A DNA stretch of 64,000 bases from Diphasiastrum complanatum (Eukaryota > Streptophyta > Lycopodiopsida > Lycopodiales > Lycopodiaceae). The notes under the pieces were generated by a model. It did no database searches. It was given only the letters and a program-made list of their open reading frames with translations, and had not been told where the DNA came from. The stretch spans positions 4,250,620 to 4,314,619 of the forward strand of contig CM055097.1 of NCBI GenBank assembly GCA_029204225.1, read 5' to 3'. The translations under genes and the position numbers were made by a program. This document shows, piece after piece, positions 12,845 to 23,719 of this stretch (the stretch's first letter is position 1; each line of letters starts with the position of its first letter).

Positions 12845-13124
12845 GTGGCGGGGCCCACTAGGTAAGGCTTGGCCAACATTATTTTAAATGGTGGGACCCA
12901 CTTGTTTATTATTATGCAGGAAGTACTCACAACAGGGTTCTCGGCCCAAAGTAGTGTCGGTCCCTCGGCACTAGGCTGTAACTGTCATGGAGGGGCACTG
13001 TTGTCGGTTCTTTTATTGTTGGGACATGGATGCTTCAGGAAAAACGTGGATAGAATTTGCTTACGTAAAACCTGAGGCTTTATTGGATGATGGCGATCAG
13101 CAAGAACTTGGACTTGCTAGATTT

Positions 13125-13910
13125 TCAATAATACCCATAAGGGTCTGGTGGCCATTCCGGGTAACCTTGTCCATTGACAATTGGGTAGTTGATGCATTCC
13201 ATCGGAGGATCCCAAGATAAATCTTGCTGATATAATGGATTCTCATAGAAAGACGCAACTGCTCCCAATGTCCTCTCCCCCAAATTGTAAGGTGGATATG
13301 ACGTGCTTGCTTGACTCTCTTGTCTATCCAGGTATTCGTGGTATGCCATAACCTGACGACTTTCCTCAACAGTCAATATCATAGATTGAGGACAAGGCTT
13401 TGTCATTGTAGGCACTCGTGCTTGTTGTATTGGAGGCCTATTTGGGCTTGGATTCTCCGTTTTTGGCCTTTTAAGAATGGACATACCCCAAATTGGCGTT
13501 GATTTGGGGGTTTGTTGAATTGTGGAACAATTAGACTTTGGTTGAATCTTGCTCGTTGAGGGGCAATTATCAACTTCAGTCTTCCCTTGATCATTGCACT
13601 TCCCAGTTGAAGGCTGTGTGAGTGTGCTTTTCTTTATATCTTGTGCTGAATTGCCTTCTCGTCGCTCCGTCATTGACACAGGTTCCCTGAGAGATTCATC
13701 ACTAAGAAATCTTTGTAATGATTGCGCCAAGAGACTTGGTAAAATCCGCTGGACTTCGTCGGTTGCCAATTTCTTGACTTCCTCAGTTATCACTAGCTTG
13801 ATAGATTTTACCAGCTCTTGCTTCTCTGATGTTGTTGTCGGTTTGCTCGTGGGTGTGTCTGTGTGCCTTGGGACTTTTGTCAAATTGTCTTCTTCCTCAC
13901 TCGTTTCATA
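13125..13910 (-). pseudogene. Unrecognised protein fragment interrupted by a copia LTR
   Basis: The open frame reads leftward from PSYETSEEEDN (next to the LTR edge at 13917) to a stop at 13125, about 260 residues. Visible parts: a Lys/Glu-rich helical stretch with coiled-coil character (ELVKSIKLVITEEVKKLATD), a Ser/Thr/Pro-rich middle, and a Pro/Tyr-rich C-terminus ending PYGYY. There is no catalytic motif or zinc knuckle. Its upstream half was cut off by the copia insertion at 13917. It may be the Gag or an accessory protein of the element bounded by the LTR-like repeats at 12474-12844 and 28599-29000, but that is inference from position and strand. From 12845 to 13124 I see no gene. Confidence 0.5.
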
Positions 13911-13916
13911 ACTAGG

Positions 13917-14720
13917 TGTGGAAACCTACAGAATAGGACCAAGAATGGATCCTAATCTGATCCACAAGAGGGATTGGATGTTAGATACAATTGATCTATC
14001 AATCTACACAAGATTTAGATCAATCTAGATCAGTTCTAGGCATGAAAATCTAACAAGAACAATCATTAATGAAGGTAAATGTACTTGATGGTTTCACACG
14101 TGTGAAGACCTGTCAGAGTACGAACTCCAACCTGAAAACAAAGTACACTATGATAGAAACTCAAAACATTCAAAACAAACGAAGACAAATGGAGAGATTG
14201 ACACAAAATTGCTTTCAAAATCAAGATTGATGTTTCATGTTGATTATGGCCAAATATGCCTCTATATATACACTTCTTGGAGCTCAAGGTAATGATCATG
14301 CATCAAATCTCACATGTGTGAGGATGCTTTGTCATATGGTGAATCATCATGCAAAATTGACACTTGAATCAAAATTTTTATTTTGAGCATTTTTGGTCCA
14401 ATTTAATTCTACTATGGAGATCTACTTGGAAATTTTCTAGAAGTCAAAACTCGCCTACTTCAACTTATTCCACACGTGTGAGTTGTCCTATACACATGGG
14501 ATGTGACACCTAACCTAAGGATGTGGCTCATGCAATCAATAGATTGATGACATGTGTCATGTCTAGAAAACTAGTTTTTGGCCTTTTTAGCCACTAGAAC
14601 TTGAATTAAATCATATGTACAACCTATATGATTATGGTACATGACAAGTACACTAATTTCACACGTGGGAACAGACTCCACACATGTGTAATCATCCCAT
14701 ATAGATGATTTTGGCCTTGC
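13917..14720 (-). repeat. 3' LTR of minus-strand copia element, main part (split by element A)
   Basis: On the minus strand this runs to the LTR end GGTCCTATTCTGTAGGTTTCCACA at its left edge (last 12 bases 13917-13928). It continues on the other side of element A at 24165-24193, which carries the LTR start TGTGAAAAATGC. Without element A the LTR would be about 833 bp. Contains TTCACACGTGTGAA (near 14094) and further CACGTG/CACATGTG palindromes near 14472, 14663 and 14683, and a TATATATA box near 14262-14272. Confidence 0.85.
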
Positions 14721-14754
14721 ATTAGAGGAGTTCTCAATATCAAAAAGACCCTTT
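14721..14754 (+). repeat. Element A left terminal inverted repeat
   Basis: 34 bases starting ATTAGAGGAGTTC and ending GACCCTTT. They match the reverse complement of 24131-24164 except for C versus T at position 13. Downstream to 14986 the DNA is non-coding and has three CTGCCCG/CGGGCAG words (about 14895-14955), also found near the left end of element B. Confidence 0.9.
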
Positions 14755-14986
14755 GTAAAGATACTTTTATTTTTTTCTTTAGTTTCGACCGTCACCAGGC
14801 CCAATCAAAATGCACAGATTTGAAAACTACGTAACGTAGTTCAAATTGACTAGAAAAAAAAATGCAATATAGAAAACTTTGAAATTTGTGTCCGGGCAGC
14901 ATGGACGTATCCCGTTGGTTTCTTCTTCCTGCCCGACACGTGCTAATCTGCCCGACGTCAATACCTCAAGTTAAATTTACTTGACT

Positions 14987-16473
14987 ATGCTGGTTAGTAT
15001 AATGAAATTTTCTAACTATACTAGTTACAGTTATAGAAAATATGGTATACGCAGTAACGGTGACTATGTTGGCATTCACATTAGATTAAATGTGATACGA
15101 AAAATTGAAATTAAGTATCATATCAAAGAGATTTTTGGCGCCCAAGCTTTGAAAATAGCAATGGAAAGGAGACCCAGATCTACAATCGATTCTGTGATTC
15201 TTTTCAATGAGAAAGATGACGCTGATAATTAGAAGCCAAGAAAATATATGAAGAACTTATGGGTATTGCTGCATCCATCATCAAAAGACAATTTTCGACA
15301 AAAGAAAAGAGCAAAAATGACTTACAAATCTTATTGGAAAGCAAAAATTTTGGAGTTTAAGACTACCCCGGGAGGTCAATCTATATCAGAAATCTTAGTA
15401 CAACATGTATATATGCATTCAGAAATCAAAGTACATGATATCAATCCTCATGATCATCAAAAATGTAATTGTAAGTATATTAAAACATATGCACTCTACA
15501 GCAATCATAGGTGATTTTCTTTATTGATGCTCTTCAGATTATGATTTAAATGCTTCAACATTGTTTTTTTTTTTCAAATTTATATCTGTCATGCATAAGT
15601 GAATGGGAGCCTGCACAATCACTTGCAAGAATATTAGACGTGATTCACTCTAATGTTGGAAAGCTGCAATACAGAGAAAGAAGTCCAAAGGAACTTGCAG
15701 ATTGTGGTATCTATTTTTATGAATCTTTATATACGCCACAAACAGATGGAGGTTTTGGCAAGCTCGAAGCAATTCCATTGCCTAGTTTTCAAAGTGATGA
15801 GTGGCCTACTCCTGACAGCAATGTTTCTGAATCCTTCAGATGCAAGCTACTAATTGATATTAGAAATGCTATGAAGATAAGCACAGGCTTGAAAATTGTT
15901 CACCTAAGTTGGTTTATCTCATTACATATATTTGTTGATTTTTTCTCGAGTGCTAGTGTTCGTAGGACACCAACTTTATTTGTTTGCAAGGATTTATCAG
16001 ATGAGACTTTGTCAGACCTCATGGATTAAGGCTGGGATAATAAAACAAATAATGACATAGAATGCAGGATTAAAAAGTCCTCAATGATCTTTCGTTATCA
16101 TATCAAAAAGCAAATGCTTAGTCTCACATTTAGCTACCAAAGATACAAGAAAATTGAAGGTACATGGCTACCACTGGATCAAGAATTTGAACTAAATGGT
16201 CACACAAACCGAATGGAGATAAGCATTATCTACAATGAGGAATATTTGACTATGGTTGAGGTGGAAGAACATTGGAAGCTTAATTTTATCAGAACAGAGC
16301 TCATGCTATTACAAACCAATCTACCAACATATTTCAGATTTAACATCAACAGAAGACTCGTAAGTACTTTATGTTTATTGCCATGTCAAAATAGAACAAA
16401 ATAATAGACAATGTCATGATTTACAATTGCACATTCACTAATATTTGTCATGTCACAGATGCGAAAAAGATAA
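14987..16473 (+). pseudogene. Element A gene 1: unknown protein, multi-exon and decayed
   Basis: Coding-like segments in order: FGAQALKIAMERRPRSTIDS and SVILFNEKDD (15130-15225); then, after a frame change, GIAASIIKRQFSTKEKS (about 15260-15315); then 15600-16029 and 16084-16359 in one frame broken by one stop after LSDLMD. The last exon ends with a donor GTAAGT at 16360 and can join an acceptor CAG at 16458, giving a short basic end (MRKR). Element B keeps a matching stretch (SIDSVLLFNETDD...DASIIKRS, 51455-51585), so this was a real gene. No known domain is recognised. Confidence 0.6.
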
Positions 16474-16702
16474 CGTGCTGCAAAGATCTACCTACAACAA
16501 TCACCATTGTGGGAGAACAATAGTTTCAAATAAACTTTAGTAGAAATCTGTGTATACACTCTTTCATTCAATAAATAAAAGCCCAAGTTGGGCATCAGTA
16601 CATGTATTTTGTGCTCCCAAATTCATAAAATGGAGCAGTGTTTTATATATAAATGTATATTTTTCTATGAATTCTAAACATGTATTTTTTTTTCTATGCT
16701 AT

Positions 16703-18462
16703 CTATATATGTTCTGATCTTAATACATCATCCTTTGCACCATCATCAATAAAGGGAGGCTGAAGCCTTGCCCTAGCCAGTATGCTCGGGATGATTTCTT
16801 GTCTGAATCTGTACACATGGCTTGATGTGTACTCAGGAAGTGTAAACTGCAAAATAGAACATTCATGTATTAGTAATGGCTAAAAACATCAACAAAATAG
16901 AAAACTAATCATGATTTTAAAAATAAGAATAAATAGAATTGATTACCTTAGAAATATCAACATCTTCTTGAAGATTGAACCACTCAAAAAATAATTTGAC
17001 AGTGTATAACGTGTACCACCCACAGCTGAATGAATCATTTTGCTGTGGTGACATTAATTCAGCACAAAAGAATTCAATTATGAAACAGAATGAATTAGAA
17101 TGAAACAATTATCTTAGAATACTGATTTCAACATGTTATTAAGAAAGATAGAGTTTACCTCCAAATTCACGATCTCCCAGTCCACGGAATGGGAAACATC
17201 TGTAGGAATATATTTACTTAAATATGACAGATATATATCTACATCCTTATGCGTATTTTTTGCCGAATTCATCTTGACACAAAAATCTTTGATACTATTA
17301 TTTACAAATCTCTTAATAGAGATCAGGTTTAAACTCCAGTGGTCACTGCAAAATAGGATTGAAAGTACTTTAGCGACAATTCTGAGAACTATTTAAGTTG
17401 AAAATGTCAATGTTAATGCATAAAACAGGAAGAAGCACTTAATATATCCTACTTGGTATGATAAGGAATGACCAGATACTTTGTTGCTGGTGTGAATCCA
17501 CTTGTCAGACACTGTGACAATGTGTCATTATTCTCCTTGAAGGCCTAGAGCAGAAAGTTACTCAGCACCAGCAACTCATTGGATGAATCTCTTGCAACGT
17601 TAAATTGCAAGAGTGTCAGTCCGGACTCTATCACAGGATCATTGATAGAAGACCGTCTGTCTTTGAGAACCAAGCAATCTAAAACTCTAGAATTAATATT
17701 AAAATCAAGTTCATCTAGTCTAAAACAAAAAGGAGTACCAATTTTATCTATAGCATCCGATATGTCTTTCTCAAATCTAAGATACTCATCCGAATCTATA
17801 TATGTATAAAAATTTGGAGGAGGAGGAGGAGGTGGATGTGTAGTATCTACAGAAATTAAAGCGGTATCCAAAATAGCTATAGCTATATTTACAACATTAT
17901 CAACAACAGTGTTATCTACAATTGATTCTGGGACAGGTTTCACAGAATCTATGGTGTCTACGATCTTTGCTTTCTTTGGAGCTCTCTTGGGGGCACTCTG
18001 CTTCCTAGGACGCTGCGTAGGAAGATCGATCCTATCTACAAGTGTTGGCCTGGGAGCAGAAGGCTGAGATACATGCAACCTACAGAACCTATCCTTCATT
18101 CTCATCAGGAGCTGAAAATCCTTGGGCATTATTGTGACTCTCTTGGAATGAATGGCAAGCAAAAATGAATCTTCAAAAAAAAGACTAAGGTAATCTTCAG
18201 CAGCGTCCTGAAGGCACTAAAGAGCACTGGGTGTAAATCTGACCAGCTATCCGAGATCATTTCTTGTTATGTTTCGGACAGCACGGTAAAATGGAGCCCT
18301 TGGGATCAACAGCGTAGTTGATCTCTGGTACTTGTGTATCTCAGAGAGCCACCTACTCCGGTTGTGCGTTCTATGTCTAGTAGGAGGGGTAATGGCCACC
18401 GCAGGGGCTGAGGATGAGCCAGGAGAGAAGAAGTCCCTCCTGGTTTGCTTTCTCCTATCCAT
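16703..18462 (-). pseudogene. Element A gene 2: CENH3/H3-like histone fold fused to Ulp1-type cysteine protease
   Basis: Four exons with GT-AG introns: 18462-17453, 17345-17159, 17042-16947 and 16846-16703, together 479 codons exactly. Residues ~1-10 (MDRRKQTRRD) resemble the H3 N-terminus. Residues ~38-125 are an H3 fold: [59 protein letters not shown]-x-APF...VR-x-IT is closer to plant CENH3 than to H3.1. A basic linker ([14 protein letters not shown]) and a poly-Pro stretch follow. The protease has His339 (DHWSLN), an Asn at ~363 (KMNSA) where Ulp1 usually has Asp, and Gln400-Cys406 (QNDSFSCGW). Three in-frame TAG codons (after ITRNDLG, PSAL and SNFLL) disable it. Ulp1 enzymes cut SUMO or related modifiers; action on chromatin-bound substrates is inference. 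Confidence 0.85.
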
Positions 18463-19296
18463 GGATGTGTACTATGCAATAGCGGACTTGCGCGCGACGG
18501 GGAGGATGAGAACGGAAGGGTGATAAAAATCTTGCAGAGGATCGATATGTACGGAAGGAACGTACGGTATATTGGACCTGTGCGAGCTTATTATAACAGA
18601 AAGAAATTGATTCTGAAGAAACGCGCACAAGTACAATACAGGGGGACACGTAGGCAGGTGTATCGGACTTGTGCACATGAAAGGCGGTGGGTGGAAATTC
18701 GAGTGTAAAGGACGTGCACAAGTGCGATATGCGGAGCGAAAAAAAAAAGTGAAAAAAAATTCATCAAAGTTTGTGATTTTATATCCTGGTTCGCACGTGT
18801 GAAAAAATGTCCAATCACACATGTGGGAGTTGTACGAACAAATGACAGCGTGACATGTGTCACGTTGACACTTTACACGTGTGGGATTTGTACGAGCAAA
18901 TGATAGAGTGACACGTGTTTTTGAGCACACGAATGAACATGCAACACGTGTCCATTTGTCATTTCACACGTGTCCAGGTGTCACCTCGCATGTGCCAGTA
19001 CTGTAGTCAAGTCAAAAGTAGACACGTGTCCATTGACCGTTGACCACACGTGCAAAATTTTAGTATAAATGGCACAAAAACTGATTGATTTTTTTACCTT
19101 TTTTTGTTATCAAAATTCACAGCATATCGCTCTTGTGCGCACACTTTGTTGACCGTTTGCACTCAACGACACCTACTTGCGCTCAAGTGCGATATTCCGT
19201 ATCTTGCACCGTACATATCTCTCTTATGCGCCATCTTGATAGTTAGTTTTCTTTCTTGTCTCCCTCGCGCACAAGTGTGATATTCACTTTATTTCG
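18463..19296. promoter_or_regulatory. Divergent promoter block with seven CACGTG palindromes
   Basis: It separates the (-) histone-Ulp1 gene from (+) gene 3. Between 18785 and 19055 seven CACGTG cores occur, most as ACACGTGT, with W-box-like TTGACC words near 19030-19040. A TATA box (GTATAAATG, about 19062-19070) suits gene 3. On both sides lie copies of a word like GCGCACAAGTGCGATAT (about 18608, 18714, 19168-19186, 19266-19284), partly in opposite orientation. In plants CACGTG is bound by bZIP and bHLH factors (light, ABA, stress), so regulated expression is plausible but untested. Confidence 0.65.
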
Positions 19297-20813
19297 ATGG
19301 CCTCTTCCTCAAGATCCTCACGAGATTCAGGCTTGAGTTCATTTCTTAGTGAATTTGGGATTACTGAAAATCTGGACTACTTCCACAGCCTATTCAGGCC
19401 ATTATCTACATGTTTTCAGGACTGCACAATCGAATTCTGACATTTTTATCAACATTATGTTAGATTCAGAGATATACTTAGTAAGCATGTTTTCTCCATA
19501 GGTTCACTCCAGTACATGCATTATACTGATCTGGTTCACTTCTTCCCAGCTTTCAGACATAGACTAGATAGAATGTTCACCAAGTTGTTTGATCTTTTCA
19601 AAAGCAGTTCACCGTGTCCTTATTGCAACAAGAAATGTCGATTGGTTGAATATCAAAGTGGTTTCGTACTTTTCCTGTTAGTTCAGATCCCAGATGATGA
19701 TGAAATTTCTGTTGCTGACCCTCCTTTTTCATCATTCTCCGTTCAGTCAGCTATTAAGGACATCGGTTGCTTTCTTATCAACACTTCTGATAAGAAAAGT
19801 GACTTTATAAATATAAATATTGATTCTCTATCGGATTCTTTTATTGGCCAAAATACATCTGCTGATGAATTCAGCCCTACGGAGGATTCTAAATGTCTAT
19901 TCAATTTGTTTGTATATTATATTGATGACGATGTATATTTTACTACTGCTGATTTATGTAAATTTTTTGACTATCGTGAAGACGAGGTTCTATGTTTATT
20001 ATCTGACACAATTTCCAAATTCTCCGACTTCGTAGATTTTGAAACAAATGATCTTGTTGCTGGTATTGATTTTGATGATGAGGAGGGAATTATGACTGGT
20101 GAAAAATGCTTGACTAAGACTTTATCAAATATAGCTGAGGATGGACGAGACAGACCATCCGATGAAGAATTCACGGCATTTCAATCCTAGATGGGCTTCC
20201 CTCGTCCATCATTATTGCATTTCACGGATGATTCCAGTTCAGTACGTTGTCTTTATATTGATCATCCTGATCTGGTTGCTGCTGATGATGAAGAATGTGT
20301 AAGTGTTTAAAGTTCCTTGCATTACGATATTTCTAATCACTGAATGTGTTTTTGCTAACAAATTTCCTATTGCAGGATGCTCTCATAATAGATGATTTTG
20401 CTGCGAGATGAGGTGATTTCAGACAACACGCATCGTCTTTCCAAAGGGATAGTGGACTTGGCCACTATCTTAGGCATTTCTTGAAGAATGAGATCTGTAT
20501 TGCTCATTCCGAGCTGAGCCCAGTCGGGGAGACTCTTATAATGGCAGTTAAAGCTTTATCATTTTACCTAGGAGGACATAAATTTGTAAAGACAAATAAG
20601 ATCATTTTTGTCAAAAGATCTTATGTTTTGAACATTTTAGGCTTTACTAATGGGAATGTTCCTTTAAAGAGCTCCCATTATTCATTGTATTCCACTTATA
20701 TTGAGCTTAGTGGAAATAAGGATAATGCACATCTATTAGATGCATACGCTAGCAGAGAATTTCTTCATGACAATACTGCCATAGAATCTGACACAAGATC
20801 TGATGATGAATAG
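19297..20813 (+). pseudogene. Element A gene 3: unknown acidic protein, two exons
   Basis: ATG at 19297 (MASSSRSSRDSG). Exon 1 is 19297-20298, ending in donor GTAAGT; exon 2 is 20376-20813 after TTTCCTATTGCAG. Together they make 480 codons in frame. The protein has a Ser-rich start, a CPYCNKKC cysteine pair near residues 107-114, a long Asp/Glu/Ser-rich region with many DD pairs, and a C-terminal half beginning LGHYLRHFLKNEI and ending SDTRSDDE. In-frame stops: TGA after CTIEF, TAG after TAFQS (20188) and TGA after DDFAAR. No family recognised. Element B has lost it. It is transcribed away from the histone-Ulp1 gene from the shared promoter block. Confidence 0.65.
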
Positions 20814-20947
20814 TTGACACTTTGTATTTTAGTATAATACAATCAATACATTTACATTGAATATTTCTCCTTTCTTGTTCAATGAATTTGCAAAGCAATT
20901 CTGAACATGTCATGATTTGATGATAATGATGATCTTGTACTCAACAA

Positions 20948-23594
20948 TCATCTAACTTTCTCTTCCTGTATGAATTTGCATGCTTTTCTAAACTTGTTGT
21001 ATTGTGTGGACTTTGTTATATGTCGAATTTGAACTCTGCGGTAGAACCACTGAAACAATTGACAAATGTAGTTTTGTTTTTCATTGGTTCCTCCATGTGT
21101 ATTTCGATGAAATGCTGCTTGTGCTTGCCAGTGTGACTTCTCCATCCCTTGTGATGACCATACACTCAAGCTTCCATATGTATTTGCAAAAAATGTTGTA
21201 TGATCTCTTATTATGTGCTGCATATGTCAAAATCATAATGTTGGTCTTATGTTTGGATCTAAATATATATGAAAATTTGAAAGCATTTTAAGAATTTAAT
21301 ACTAACCATGTAATGAGTGATGTGATCATCTCCCCATGCTTTTGATACTGCATTAACAAACTCGACACAAGTCCTTTGGACAGCTTTCTTATCAATATCA
21401 GAGTATTTTTCTTATCTTAAAATAGCAATCATACTATCAAGCTTTTTCCATACATCAACTTTTAGTACTCTGGTTTTGCCGTCTTTCTCAAAGTCCTGAG
21501 TAGCAGCAATAATATTTGTTTAGACTGAGTGTTGAATATTAGAAGCCCTACCAGTATGATTTGATAGGAAACGACATGCTTTTGCTCCTCCTATGCTTAG
21601 CTTAGTTGGCATGTTCCCATTCTTTCCTGAAAGCTTTTCATCTTTTTGAATTTTGACATGTCCTTTATGGCGTCTTGCTTTTGATAAAACATCTTCTAAT
21701 CAAGAGATAGCTTCCTTTGCTAATGATGTTGGCTTAGTATTCCAAGCAAAAACTATATGAAGATAAATGATCTTTTCTATTAATCTAACTTATGCATGAA
21801 GAGTGCAAACATGAATATTTTTTAAGGGGATAGGCAGCACAGGCTTCCAGTTTGGATCTGCATATTCTCTAGTAATTCATGTGCTCCTAGTTACATCTTT
21901 TGCCATTTTCATATAGTACAAACAAGGGTGTTTTGATGTAGCACCGTGAGAGACATTATACATACATTTTAATGTTTTCAAATCACCTGCTAAATGCCAT
22001 TCAACATTGAAGTCTCCTACTCTTGGAACATTGAGAAGTCCTCCATCCATATGGTCCTTGATGATCCTAGGATAACATGTCCTTGAGAATATCCATGATA
22101 ATATATCATGATCCTCTTTTAGCACCTATCCAAAAAAATTAATCAGACTTAATTTACAATGTATTAATACTATTCAGTGAATGTAATGTAATAATGAAGC
22201 TAGTTACCTGAAACGCTGCCAACCACCATATATCATTTGCTGACTGGACACTGAATCTGAAATCTTCTTGGTTCTCTGTTTGTGATAGAGCACCATTCAT
22301 GAGAGTTATACTAACCCTCTCCATCTTCTGTCCTTTCACAATTTCTGACTCATCTAACTTAATTACTATGATTATTTTGCCATTCACCTTTTCATATGTT
22401 ATATCATAGAATGTGACGATGTATCTCAGCAAGTAATTTAGATCAACAAATAAATTGTTTGATGAATTTTAGAATATCAATCTTCCATCAGTTTCATACA
22501 CCTCCTCAATATGAAATGGAGTTCCAGTGATCTTATGCATACCTATGTTTAATGTATCCCTCTCTTTCTTCAAGTGATATGTCCTAGGGATTGGGACTTT
22601 TCTAATTTGAACTTGCTTAAAAGCTTCTCTAATTAGTTTAAATATTGTTGCATGTGCTTCCCTGCTAATACCTGCAAAATCACAAGCACCCTGAACTATA
22701 GTCTTATCTAAAAAATTTTGAATGTCCATCATCAAAGACTCTGCTATTTTACACTTTACATTTGAAATCCTATTGTTCATTATGATACGCTCAGTGGATT
22801 TGCAAGTCAATATTGTGCCCAATGACATTCCTAGTGAAGCATTGTCTTTAATATTCCGAGGAGCTACTAATGCAGATCTGCAAAAAAAACAAATAGTTAA
22901 CAGAATAACACCATAGCTGAAATTAAATCCAAATGTCATTGAAAAACTTACAAAAATTAGAATATGCTTACTTGAATGCACGGATCCTTCTATTTCGATA
23001 ACCTTTTTTTGAAAGCGTTTGAATATCCTTGCAACTTTTTCGCTTTCGCTTCTTACTTTTGGCCTTCTTCTTTGCCAAATCCACATCCTTCAATAATTGT
23101 AAGTTTTCAATACGAGTAGACTATAAGACTGATTGCATTTGCTCTAGTTCTGATTTGATATTGATTGTTATCTTCTGTAATGATTCATTATTTTTTTTAA
23201 GTTGTTCATTTTCTTCTAATGTCTTTTGGAGATGACAATCTCTATTCTGACAATAAGAGGATATCTGAATTAACTCACCTTCTAAAAAGTGAACTTTATT
23301 CATATAAAGTTGTTTTCCATGGTTTTGCAATCTTTCACAATATCCTAGTAATCCACTATGTCCATTGCATATCCATGTAACTAAATGAGTTATTGAAGAG
23401 AACATGGGATGTGTCAAAGTGCTTGGATCTTGTGGATATAATGTTCCATCTATCCACAAATCCAAGTTTTTTTTCCCTTCTGCCCTGTAACGAGAACGAT
23501 CCTCATCAGATATTTGAATTCCTTTGCCTCCTCTTCTCTGCAAAGGTGCCAAATCAATAGAGATATCCACATGTAGATGATACAATGTCATCAT
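20948..23594 (-). pseudogene. Element A gene 4: DDE transposase-like protein
   Basis: Four exons with GT-AG introns: 23594-22972, 22877-22208, 22125-21307 and 21217-20948, giving 794 codons including the stop. N-terminus LYHLHVDIS; coiled coil at about residues 100-160; basic nuclear-localisation-like KKAKSKKRKRK. The core has three spaced acidic residues of a DDE/RNase H fold: D383 (IVIKLDES), D479 (HLAGDLKTLK, followed by ATSKHPCLYY) and E730 (SSQGMEKSHWQAQ, followed by NTHGG). GD-x-K-x-L...HPC and GxE...THGG spacing resembles an animal and fungal group of DDE proteins I recall but cannot name. In-frame stops lie after EQMQSVL, DGRLIF, TRST, LHA, AIS, HSV and ILR, so the copy is dead. It would cut at the terminal repeats and insert the element. 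Confidence 0.72.
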
Positions 23595-23719
23595 CAAAAA
23601 AATAATAGAGTAATCAGTTGCATCAAAGTACTATGACCAGATTCTATGAAGCAAAGCAAAGTACTCATCTTTGATTATATTATATACTATGTACGATCAA
23701 TCCAAACTCCATGCTTGTA

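Noticed and set aside
16703-18462. Calling the fusion gene an intact expressed CENH3
   Set aside because: Three in-frame TAG codons, two of them inside the histone fold, and its place inside a transposon show it is not the host centromeric histone gene. Loop 1 is only one residue longer than H3 (none in element B), so the CENH3 label rests on the LLIP...VRxIT pattern.
16703-18462. Programmed readthrough of the three TAG codons
   Set aside because: Tempting because all three are TAG, but element B has both TAG and TGA at other positions, and the transposase-like gene has TGA, TAA and TAG, which fits ordinary decay.
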